From contig JAICSG010000008.1 of the NCBI GenBank assembly GCA_025937035.1, positions 1 to 19,495 of the forward strand: a stretch of 19,495 nucleotides of DNA, read 5' to 3'. This stretch comes from Thermoanaerobaculia bacterium. GTDB taxonomy: Bacteria; Acidobacteriota; Thermoanaerobaculia; Multivoradales; UBA5704. Positions 7,450 through 15,403 of this stretch are shown in pieces; position 1 is the stretch's first letter; every line of letters starts with the position of its first letter. The notes beneath the pieces were generated by a model that saw nothing but the letters and a program-made list of their open reading frames with translations, was not told the origin of the DNA and searched no databases. Position numbers and translations under genes: made by a program.

Positions 7450-9054
7450 TTATTCGAGCCGCCCCAGCTTCCGCAGCCGGTCGAGGTGGGCCAGGATCTG
7501 CCGCTGGGCGATCGGCCAAGCCTGCTGGGGGACGTCGTCATAGACCGTGGGGAGCATCTCGGAAGGCTGGCGCCTGCCCGCGCTCCAGGCTTCCAGGATG
7601 CGCCCCTCGCGCCAGAGCCGGTGGTCGATGTACTCGCGGAGCTTCTCGACGCCGTTCTTGATCGCCGGGCCGTGGCCGGGGAACAGGGTGCCCGGCCGCA
7701 GGGCCGCCAGCTTCTCCAGCGAGCCGAGATAGTCGTCCATATCCCCCTCGGGGGGATCGACCACGATCATGCTCACCCCCGAGACCATGTCGCCGCAGAG
7801 GAGCGAGCGCTGATTCTCCTCCAGGAAGCAGAGATGACCGCGGGCGTGCCCAGGGGTGTGAAGGATGAGGACGGGGAAGTCATCTCCCAGATGCACCCGT
7901 TCGCCGTCCCGGAGCTCGCCGTCGATCCTGATCCCCCGTCCGGACAGCCGCTCGGCGGTGAGGGGGTGGGCGAGGACCGGCACGCCGAGGGAGGCGCGCA
8001 GGCGCTCGACGCCGCCGACGTGGTCCGGATGGTGGTGGGTGAGCCAGATGGCGGTCACCCTGCGGCCGAGCCGCTCGCGGGCGGCGGCCAGGGCGGCTTC
8101 GAGGCGGTCGAGCTCCCGGGGGTCCGAGGGGCCGGGGTCCACCAGCACGGCGTCGCGCATCCCTAAGAGATAGGCGTTGGTGGTGACGGCCGGCGGCAGG
8201 GTGTGGGTGAGGAGCGGGAACATCACCACCCCGGGGCGCATCTCGACCCGGCGGATGGGGCCGAGGTTGGTCTCGGCGGGGTCGCGCAGGCGGTCGAGGC
8301 CGCGGAGGGGGCCGTCCTGGCTCAGCACCTCCAGGATGTGGAGGATGGGCGGCGCGGCCAGCACGTCCCCCCGGCGCCAAGCCTCCAGGGCCTCCGCGGG
8401 TCGAATCCAGGAGCCGTATTCGAGCTCCCCCTCGTGGACGGCGGGCTCGGAGGGGGCGTCCGGCGGCCATTCCAGAAGGAAGAAGCGGTTGTCGAAGCGG
8501 ATGGGCGCGAACGGGGGCGTCACCCAGCGGCCGGCATAGACCAGGGGGGAGGCGTTCAGCTTCACGCCGAGTGTTTGAAGGATGTCCTGAAGCTTGCGCT
8601 CGCCGGCCAGCAGGGCCCGCCGGGGCTCGGCGGTGTCCTCGGGATCGACGCCGGGGGAGGAGAGGAGGATGCCCGTCTCCTCGAACAGCTCCCGCAGGGC
8701 GCAGGCGGCGAGACCCGGCAGCAGATCGGGGCTCGGCTCGTCGAGGTCGCGAAGCGACTCGGGAAGACCCGCGGCCGGGGGGGCGTCCGACGCGAGCTGA
8801 GGCGCCCCGGAGACCGGCAGCCCGGCGTCCGACTTCGACAGGCCGCCGCCGGGGAAGGCGTGCCACCCGCCCATGAAGGCGAGCGCCTCCGCCCGCTTCA
8901 CCCAATAGACCTCGACGTCGTCCGGGCCACCCCCCTCGACGCGCCGCCAGAGCACCACCGCCGCCGAGACCCGCGGCGGCGGCAGGGCGTCCGTGCCTCC
9001 CAGGGGTGTTCCCACGACCTTTTCGTAGACGTTGCCGGAAGGATCGCTCGCCAT
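7450..9054 (-). CDS. NUDIX hydrolase fused to a metallo-beta-lactamase-fold hydrolase
   Basis: The 534-residue cytoplasmic protein has two hydrolase domains. The N-terminal NUDIX domain (about 25-250) carries WHAFPGGG (64-71) and the C-terminal half of the NUDIX box, R121-E-L-F-E-E-T-G128. The two parts are separated by about 45 Ala/Pro-rich residues, where a standard NUDIX box has only a few. Eukaryotic NUDT19-like CoA diphosphatases are known to carry a comparable insertion. The MBL domain (about 275-530) has the metal motif H340-H-H-P-D-H345, with H403 (PGH), D422 (GD) and H461 (PGH), resembling LACTB2-type nucleases or thioesterase-like hydrolases. I infer a two-step hydrolase on a nucleotide or CoA conjugate. 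No ribosome site precedes ATG 9054. Instead CTGACC-N17-TATAAG (9090-9062 on this strand) ends 7 nt before the ATG, suggesting a leaderless message. It lies 32 bp after the TIR-like gene and converges on the permease with a 15-bp gap. Confidence 0.9.
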   Translation of the reverse strand: MASDPSGNVYEKVVGTPLGGTDALPPPRVSAAVVLWRRVEGGGPDDVEVYWVKRAEALAFMGGWHAFPGGGLSKSDAGLPVSGAPQLASDAPPAAGLPESLRDLDEPSPDLLPGLAACALRELFEETGILLSSPGVDPEDTAEPRRALLAGERKLQDILQTLGVKLNASPLVYAGRWVTPPFAPIRFDNRFFLLEWPPDAPSEPAVHEGELEYGSWIRPAEALEAWRRGDVLAAPPILHILEVLSQDGPLRGLDRLRDPAETNLGPIRRVEMRPGVVMFPLLTHTLPPAVTTNAYLLGMRDAVLVDPGPSDPRELDRLEAALAAARERLGRRVTAIWLTHHHPDHVGGVERLRASLGVPVLAHPLTAERLSGRGIRIDGELRDGERVHLGDDFPVLILHTPGHARGHLCFLEENQRSLLCGDMVSGVSMIVVDPPEGDMDDYLGSLEKLAALRPGTLFPGHGPAIKNGVEKLREYIDHRLWREGRILEAWSAGRRQPSEMLPTVYDDVPQQAWPIAQRQILAHLDRLRKLGRLE

Positions 9055-9061
9055 GCGGCGG

Positions 9062-9090
9062 CTTATATCACGGCGGGTGGAGGAGGTCAG
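9062..9090 (-). promoter_or_regulatory. Candidate promoter giving a leaderless mRNA for the NUDIX-MBL gene
   Basis: On the minus strand CTGACC (9090-9085, 4 of 6 to TTGACA) is followed after exactly 17 bp by TATAAG (9067-9062, 5 of 6 to TATAAT). The ATG at 9054 lies 7 nt downstream of the -10, so transcription would start at or one base before the start codon. The -35 contains the TGA stop codon of the TIR-like gene. This would explain why the NUDIX-MBL gene has no ribosome site. Confidence 0.45.
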
Positions 9091-9704
9091 GCGATCAGGC
9101 CTTCGGCGCGGGCGAGCTCGACCGCGGCCTTCACAGATTGGCGAAAGATATAGGGGTGAAAGGGGTGTTGGACTCTCTGCTCCTGCTCCAAGCCTGCGAC
9201 GATCCCGCTGAGCTTGCGTACCAGCGAACGCAAGGTTGGGACGGTGGGCTGCGGGCGTTCCGTGGCGCCGAAACAGTCCAGCAGGAGTCGCAGGATTCCA
9301 TCCTGAGTGCCCTGGTGAATGTGCGGATCATGACCGTTGAGGTCGCTCAAGCTGGCCTGAAGACGGTAGGGATGCTGCTCAAGAACGAAAAAGCTGTGCT
9401 TCTGGCGCCGGGAGATAGAGTAGGCGAGCCCGAGCTCAAAAGGCATGTTGAAGCGAGGGACCCTCAACGCTCCCGACATCGAGGTCCTGCTCAGATCATG
9501 GATAGAGGCGCTGCACCTCTCGATCAGACCGTAGATCCGGTCCAAGCGGTTCTGTCCGCCACTGGGTATCTCCAGCACGCAATGAGGCTCACAGCCCAAC
9601 GCAGCCAAACCAGCGAGCAACGCCAGGAAAAGTGGCCGGTATCTTCTGTCGAAGGGTACGTTCAGGAAGACCGTATACCCTGGGGAGAAGGGAAGGGGGA
9701 GCAC
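9087..9704 (-). CDS. TIR/nucleoside-deoxyribosyltransferase-like Rossmann protein (putative effector)
   Basis: A 205-residue protein of a widespread but, to my knowledge, uncharacterised family. Its hallmarks are the first strand VFLNVPFD (12-19), EPHCVLEI (39-46), then R-L-D-R-I followed by IERCSASIHDLSR (61-73), and the block PRFNMPFELGLAY (83-95). The strand-Asp-Ser, PxFNMPxELG order recalls TIR and nucleoside 2-deoxyribosyltransferase folds, where a Glu in the equivalent helix (here E90) acts on a ribosyl bond. An NAD- or nucleotide-processing activity is therefore inferred. There is no signal peptide or membrane helix. The start is GTG 9704, four codons after the TGA of the preceding small gene and in the same frame. 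AGGAAGGA is about 16 nt upstream, too far for a good ribosome site, so translation probably depends on the upstream gene. GC is markedly lower than its neighbours, suggesting acquisition. Confidence 0.75.
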   Translation of the reverse strand: MLPLPFSPGYTVFLNVPFDRRYRPLFLALLAGLAALGCEPHCVLEIPSGGQNRLDRIYGLIERCSASIHDLSRTSMSGALRVPRFNMPFELGLAYSISRRQKHSFFVLEQHPYRLQASLSDLNGHDPHIHQGTQDGILRLLLDCFGATERPQPTVPTLRSLVRKLSGIVAGLEQEQRVQHPFHPYIFRQSVKAAVELARAEGLIA

Positions 9705-9716
9705 GGAGGGAGTCTG

Positions 9717-10007
9717 TCAATCCTTCCTGGTATTCTTGGGCCTTGCCTTGGTGCTTCCTTTCAAAGGGCTCTCTTCCTTGAGGTAGCCGAGCCGCAACAT
9801 GACCTTTCTCACGAGGGCGGCGTCCCTTTTGGTTACTCCTACCCCCTTTGAGATCTGCTCGGCAGTGGCGGGTACAAAGATGTGCTTCTTCGTCCGCGGT
9901 TTCCGCAGCCTGACCTGCTTTCTCGCGGTATCGGGAGAGACGACATCCGCCATGGGATCATCGTAGCACAGCATCTGAGGGGAGACCGCTGCGGCGCGCC
10001 TGGACAC
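9717..10007 (-). CDS. Small basic HTH-like protein, first gene of a two-gene cassette
   Basis: A 96-residue protein of no named family that I recognise. Residues about 30-42 are strongly basic (RKQVRLRKPRTKK). Residues 47-74 (ATAEQISKGVGVTKRDAALVRKVMLRLGY) have the spacing of a short helix-turn-helix, roughly A-x-x-I-x-x-x-x-G-V-T then an amphipathic helix, and are listed here by position. The tail (86-96) is again Lys/Arg-rich. It probably binds DNA or RNA, or acts as a small partner or repressor of the TIR-like protein encoded 12 bp downstream. GTG 10007 is chosen over the internal ATG 9953 because GGAGGG lies 7 nt upstream of the GTG and nothing precedes the ATG. Base composition is low-GC like the next gene. 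The coding frame ends in TGA, and the downstream gene continues in the same frame. Function unknown; the pairing with the TIR-like gene is the main clue. Confidence 0.65.
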   Translation of the reverse strand: MSRRAAAVSPQMLCYDDPMADVVSPDTARKQVRLRKPRTKKHIFVPATAEQISKGVGVTKRDAALVRKVMLRLGYLKEESPLKGSTKARPKNTRKD

Positions 10008-10014
10008 GATTTAG

Positions 10015-10020
10015 CCCTCC
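10015..10020 (-). promoter_or_regulatory. Ribosome binding site deciding the GTG start at 10007
   Basis: GGAGGG on the minus strand, 7 nt before GTG 10007. It is the only convincing site in this gene and argues against the internal ATG at 9953. Confidence 0.7.
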
Positions 10021-10033
10021 AAGTCTGGACCTT

Positions 10034-10062
10034 AGAGTACCATCCTTGTAACGTCATGGCAA
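10034..10062 (-). promoter_or_regulatory. Candidate promoter of the two-gene low-GC cassette
   Basis: TTGCCA (10062-10057, 5 of 6 to the -35 consensus) and TACTCT (10039-10034, 3 of 6 to the -10) are separated by 17 bp on the minus strand. They lie about 27 bp upstream of GTG 10007. The -10 is poor, so confidence is modest. Confidence 0.35.
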
Positions 10063-10203
10063 GACAGGCTTGAAGGCCTCCATTCCCATCCGGAGTCCCC
10101 GAAATATCCCCCCCGGGGCTCCCGCGTTGGATAGAATGGCAACGCACCGTCACCCGGCTGTCACGGAGGACGGCGCCGCCAATCCGGAAAGGAGAGCTCC
10201 TCG

Positions 10204-12216
<2,013 letters not shown>

Positions 12217-12340
12217 AACAAAAAAGAACACGGACGGACACGGACGAGCACGGACTGGCACGGACGGACACGAGCCTTCACGGACCGGGGGCTCCGGTCC
12301 GTGCTGGTCCTTGATCGTCCGTGTCCGTCCGTGTTCTTCC
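12217..12340. repeat. Convergent intergenic palindromic array of 10-bp CACGGAC units (copy B) with nested hairpin
   Basis: The element fills the space exactly between the aconitase-like stop and the FadL-like stop. The left side is tandem 10-mers (AACACGGACG, GACACGGACG, AGCACGGACT, GGCACGGACG, GACACGAGCC) and the right side their complement (TTGATCGTCC, GTGTCCGTCC, GTGTTCTTCC). The outer arms 12224-12247 and 12315-12338 are a perfect 24-bp inverted repeat. At the centre a second perfect hairpin pairs 12279-12288 with 12294-12303 around GGGCT. It is the same family as copy A at 1215-1331. It probably serves both convergent transcripts as terminator; that role is inferred. Confidence 0.88.
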
Positions 12341-13639
12341 CTAGAACCGCCACCGGGCCGTGATCCCGAACACCTGATCGCGGCCGCTGTAGGTGCCGGT
12401 CCGGCCCGGGTTCTGCGGCTCCTGGCGGCTGGCGTTGCGGCTGTCGAAGTCGTGGTAGGAGTAGGCCATGTCGAACGACACCCAGGCGAAGTTGTAGGTG
12501 AACCCCGCGGCGTAGACCATGAAGTCGCCATAGGGGAAGCCGGGCTCGATCGTGCGGTCCGGCACCGGCGACTGCTCCAGGGCGACTCCCCCGAAGAGGA
12601 GGAAGTTGTCGGTGATGTTCCCCTCCAGGCCGAGCCGCAGGCCGGTGGTGTCCTTCCAGTCGCGCGGGATGGTCTCCGTGCGGGAGAAGGGGTTGAACGG
12701 GTTCGGCGTATAGGTGATGTCGGTCGCCGCCAGGCTCGACCAGCTCTGGAAGCTGGCGTCGAGCTCGAGCCGCAGCTCGGGATAGGGGGCGTACCAGATG
12801 CCGGCCCGCACCTCGCGGGGGATCTCGAAGGACTCGCGGACGCGGCCGCTCGTGAAGGTGCTCTGGAGGGCGGCGTTGAGCCCCGGGACGCCCACGGGGA
12901 CGTCGCGCGGCTTGTAGGTCACGTCGCCGTTCCCCTTCAGGCTCTCGGCGCTGCGGAAGACCCCTCCCCACCCCCAGGACGGCGCGGCGTAGTGGACCGA
13001 GACGTCCCAGGCCGTGGCGTTGACGTCCGCGGCGGCGTTCCGCTCGATCTCGACCGGCACCGTCGGCGGAGCCGGGACCCCGGCGGGCTGGACGTTCGCG
13101 ACGGTGTTGACGTCGCGGTCGATGTTGCCGAAGGCGTAGCGGAAGCCGGCGGCCACGCTCCACCCCTCGCCCAGGTCGTACGCCACCACGGGGTGGAGCT
13201 CGTAGACCCTCACCTCGGTACGGCGGGTGATGAAGCGGCCGGGAAAGAGCCGGGGCTCCCAGTTGAGGCTGTCATTGAACGGCGAGTCGTAGCCGAGGCC
13301 GAACGCGAGGGGGCCGCTCCTCGGCCGCCAGGTGACGTAGAGGGCGGGGGGGAACTGGATGATATGGCGGGCCTGGAAGCTCCCGGTCGCGCTGGTGTAG
13401 CGGATTGTCGGGTTGTTCATATCCAGGCCGGCCTCGAGCTGCAGGCCGGGCAGCTTGGTGATGGCGGCGGGGTTGTAGGTCATCGCCGAGGGGTCGGACG
13501 CCCGGGCGGTGAAAGCGCCGGCCTGGCCGATGGCGCGGGCTCCGTGCTGGAACAGTCCGAACCCCGAGGCCGAAGCGAGGCTCGCCCCCTCCAACGCGGC
13601 GAGCAGGCACAGCACGACGACGCGGCATTTCTGACGCAT
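12341..13639 (-). CDS. FadL/OmpP1/TodX-family outer-membrane transporter
   Basis: Predicted 14-strand outer-membrane beta-barrel for uptake of long-chain fatty acids or other hydrophobic compounds. The 432-residue precursor has a signal peptide ending LASA (residue 24), so the mature chain starts SGFGLFQHGARAIGQAGAF (25-43). This is the plug-forming N-terminus with the GxGxAxAGxA-type pattern, followed by DPSAMTYNPAAI (49-60), a family hallmark. Alternating beta strands run to the C-terminal ITARWRF, whose last Phe is the Bam recognition signal. Length is close to E. coli FadL (about 420-450). ATG 13639 has AAGGAGA (13644-13650) as ribosome site; the longer open frame upstream is not used. 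It follows the YfcE-like gene by 43 bp on the same strand, and no separate promoter is obvious, so the two may be co-transcribed. Substrate unknown. Confidence 0.92.
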   Translation of the reverse strand: MRQKCRVVVLCLLAALEGASLASASGFGLFQHGARAIGQAGAFTARASDPSAMTYNPAAITKLPGLQLEAGLDMNNPTIRYTSATGSFQARHIIQFPPALYVTWRPRSGPLAFGLGYDSPFNDSLNWEPRLFPGRFITRRTEVRVYELHPVVAYDLGEGWSVAAGFRYAFGNIDRDVNTVANVQPAGVPAPPTVPVEIERNAAADVNATAWDVSVHYAAPSWGWGGVFRSAESLKGNGDVTYKPRDVPVGVPGLNAALQSTFTSGRVRESFEIPREVRAGIWYAPYPELRLELDASFQSWSSLAATDITYTPNPFNPFSRTETIPRDWKDTTGLRLGLEGNITDNFLLFGGVALEQSPVPDRTIEPGFPYGDFMVYAAGFTYNFAWVSFDMAYSYHDFDSRNASRQEPQNPGRTGTYSGRDQVFGITARWRF

Positions 13640-13682
13640 GATCTCTCCTTGGAAATAGGGAACGCGGCCGGCCCCCAGCCCT

Positions 13683-14132
13683 TCACTCCACCGCCAGGAT
13701 CTCCGGAACGATCCGGTGGTCGGCCACCCGCAGAATAGCGAGCGTGAGGGGCAGATGGAAGCGCCGGGGACCGCAAGCTCCTGGGTTGAGCAGTAGGCAC
13801 GAGCCGTGCCAGGAAAGCTCGGGACGGTGCGAGTGCCCGAAGATGACCAGCCGCGATTCCGCCGGCCAGCGCGGATCGACGTCCTCCCGCCGGTGCACCA
13901 TGCGGAAGGGGAGCCCGCCGAGGTCACCTTTCAGGACCTCCGGCAGCGCGGCCGTGGCTCCCGAATCGGTGTTGCCCCGTACCGCCTCGACCGGCGCCAG
14001 CCGCCGCAGCCGTTCGAGGATCTCCGGCTCTCCCACGTCCCCGGCGTGAAGAATCCGCTCGCACCCCGCGAGCAGCTCCAGCACCCGTGGACGGAGAAGG
14101 TTGTGCGTATCCGAAAGGACGCCGATCCGCAT
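13683..14132 (-). CDS. YfcE/MJ0936-family metallophosphodiesterase
   Basis: A 149-residue calcineurin-like phosphoesterase, a compact cytosolic two-metal enzyme. Metal and catalytic motifs are in order: D8-x-H10 (SDTHN), G31-D32, G53-N54-T-D56, H80 and G99-H100-S-H102. The usual Leu-x-His-Gly block reads MVHRRED here, so the Gly after H80 is replaced by Arg. NPGA at 116-119 completes the family signature. Activity on small phosphodiesters is expected; the natural substrate is not known for most members. ATG 14132 is preferred over the longer frame because GGGAGGG lies just upstream and the protein then begins MRIGVLSDTH as in relatives. An extended -10 (TGCTATAAA, minus strand, 14200-14192) could drive it together with the FadL-like gene. 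It diverges from the pseudokinase gene across a 112-bp spacer. Confidence 0.92.
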   Translation of the reverse strand: MRIGVLSDTHNLLRPRVLELLAGCERILHAGDVGEPEILERLRRLAPVEAVRGNTDSGATAALPEVLKGDLGGLPFRMVHRREDVDPRWPAESRLVIFGHSHRPELSWHGSCLLLNPGACGPRRFHLPLTLAILRVADHRIVPEILAVE

Positions 14133-14166
14133 GGCTCCACCCTCCCTTGCCGAGCTCCGTGAGCTT

Positions 14167-14227
14167 CCCTGCACGAAGCTTGCAGGGTGCATTTATAGCA
14201 GGGGATCGATCCGCGAGAGATCGATCC
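14167..14227. promoter_or_regulatory. Divergent control region with inverted repeats and an extended -10
   Basis: Between the YfcE-like gene and the pseudokinase gene are three signals. CCCTGCA-N7-TGCAGGG (14167-14187) is a perfect 7-bp inverted repeat. TGCTATAAA on the minus strand (14200-14192) is an extended -10, placing the YfcE-like transcript start near 14185, at the edge of that repeat. Two GATCGATC palindromes sit at 14204-14211 and 14219-14226, 15 bp apart. The repeat could be an operator or a 5' stem-loop; the roles are inferred. Confidence 0.4.
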
Positions 14228-14244
14228 GGGGGAGCAAACATCAG

Positions 14245-15006
14245 GTGAGCAGGTCGTCGACATTCGCTCTTCGAGATTTCCGGCAGGCCGGCCCCTGGAG
14301 CATGGGCCGGAGCCTCCGTGAGGTGCTGGCCCAGGGGGAACGGCCGGACCGGGCGACGCTGATCGACTGGGGGACCCAGCTTCTGGAGATCCTGGCCGAA
14401 GCCCACGCCGAAGGGGTGCTCTACCGGTATCTGACCGAGGACGAGGTCTTCCTTACCCAGGAGGGGCGCCTGTTCGTGGCCGGCTGGGGGTCTCCCGGGC
14501 CGCTTCCGGGGGAGCCCTACACCGTGCAGACCGATCTCTACGCCGCCGGTTGTCTTCTCCGGCGTCTGGCCTTCGCCTCGCTCCGGGGAGGCCGCGGTCC
14601 CGGCGCCCGGGACCCCCTGGTCAAGGTGCTGGCCCGCGCCACCTTCCCGGGCCCCGGAGCCCGCTACGAGAGCGCCGCCGAGATGGCCGCCGCCCTGCGG
14701 GAGGCGGGCCAGGCGGAGGTGAGGACCGGCCCCCGGCGCCTGGATCCCCGGTCGCCCGGAGCCGCCCGGGTGGCGAGGTTCCCGGGCACCTCGGCGCGGC
14801 GGCCATCCCTTCCCGAGGCGGCGCCTCCGCCTTCGTCGGCGGAGCCCGACGGCGCGCTCTGGCACGCCCTCGTCCTGCTGGTGATCTCTCTGCTGCTGAT
14901 GACGTTTCTGCTGGTGACCGGAGCGATGATGGTCCACCGGGACGCCGGCTCCTGGCGGAGCGGTGACCTCGGGCCCCCGCTGCCGCCCGCCCTCGCCCCC
15001 CGCTGA
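14245..15006 (+). CDS. Degenerate Ser/Thr kinase-like C-lobe (pseudokinase) with one membrane helix
   Basis: A 253-residue protein whose residues 15-155 trace a bacterial (PknB-type) kinase from the hinge onward: MGRSLREVLAQG (20-31), LLEILAEAHAEGVLYR (46-61), then TDLYAAGCLLRRLA (96-109) and a C-lobe ending ESAAEMAAALREA. The whole N-lobe, with the ATP-binding Gly loop and Lys, is absent. The catalytic HRDLKPxN is YRYLTEDEV, and DFG is GWG. It should not phosphorylate anything. A Pro/Arg-rich linker leads to a membrane helix (about 206-230) and a short tail. GTG 14245 is preferred because GGGGGAG (14228-14234) lies 10 nt upstream and kinase similarity starts soon after; ATG 14131 would overlap the divergent gene, and ATG 14302 is a shorter alternative. 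A scaffold or regulatory role in the membrane is inferred; it may instead be a decaying fragment. Confidence 0.6.
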   Translation: MSRSSTFALRDFRQAGPWSMGRSLREVLAQGERPDRATLIDWGTQLLEILAEAHAEGVLYRYLTEDEVFLTQEGRLFVAGWGSPGPLPGEPYTVQTDLYAAGCLLRRLAFASLRGGRGPGARDPLVKVLARATFPGPGARYESAAEMAAALREAGQAEVRTGPRRLDPRSPGAARVARFPGTSARRPSLPEAAPPPSSAEPDGALWHALVLLVISLLLMTFLLVTGAMMVHRDAGSWRSGDLGPPLPPALAPR

Positions 15007-15015
15007 AGCCGCTCC

Positions 15016-15049
15016 AAAAGAAAAAACCCGGGCAGATCGCTCTCCCGGG
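15016..15049 (-). terminator. Intrinsic terminator on the minus strand
   Basis: Read on the minus strand, CCCGGG (15049-15044) and CCCGGG (15032-15027) form a 6-bp GC stem over an 11-nt loop, followed directly by TTTTTTCTTTT (15026-15016). This is a textbook rho-independent terminator. On the plus strand the same hairpin, just after the pseudokinase stop, has no U-tract. No minus-strand gene lies upstream before 18643, so it either serves both directions weakly or ends an unannotated minus-strand RNA. Confidence 0.65.
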
Positions 15050-15403
15050 CCTTCACCCTCCACTCACGACCAAAGCTAATTCAAAAGACCATCAGATAAA
15101 ACTCTCTCCTCCCAACCAGCTTCAAGAAAACTACAAAAAAGATCCTTCAAGGTGGGGGGCGGGGCCCCTCCCTCCGGTGCCCGCCCCCCGTCTCCCCTCG
15201 GGTGCTGCGTTGGGGGGAGTCTAGGGGGAGGGGCGATCAAGAGTCCTCAGAGCTGGGCTCAAGCTTCCTCAAAAAACATCAAAGGACCCTGCTTACGGGA
15301 GGCTGGCCGGGTGAGGTACAATCGTTTCCACGGTTCAGGAGCTTCCGGAGAGCGGCATTCTCGCGGGATCTTGCGAGGGGACCCCGGCTGTCCACCTGAC
15401 GCG
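15050..15403. other. Gene-free region with an A-rich stretch and G-rich hairpin
   Basis: About 350 bases upstream of the wHTH-TPR gene hold no convincing CDS. Positions 15060-15150 are unusually A-rich on the plus strand and contain two CTTCAAG copies (15120-15126, 15145-15151). A perfect 10-bp stem pairs GGGGGGCGGG (15154-15163) with CCCGCCCCCC (15180-15189). G-tracts of six, five and four at 15212-15217, 15224-15228 and 15230-15233 could form a quadruplex on the sense strand. Confidence 0.6.
15317..15322 (+). promoter_or_regulatory. Candidate -10 element of the wHTH-TPR regulator gene
   Basis: TACAAT (5 of 6 to TATAAT) lies 82 nt before ATG 15404. The matching -35 is poor (TTACGG at 15293-15298, 18-bp spacing). 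If used, the leader would be about 75 nt. Confidence 0.35.

Noticed and set aside
10021..10203. Possible tRNA or structured RNA between the small gene and the aconitase-like gene
   Set aside because: No cloverleaf arms, T-loop or anticodon stem could be found; it looks like ordinary divergent promoter sequence.
14131..14244. Longer N-terminus for the pseudokinase from ATG 14131
   Set aside because: It would overlap the divergent phosphodiesterase start and translate the palindrome-rich control region; no kinase-like sequence is gained and no ribosome site is present.
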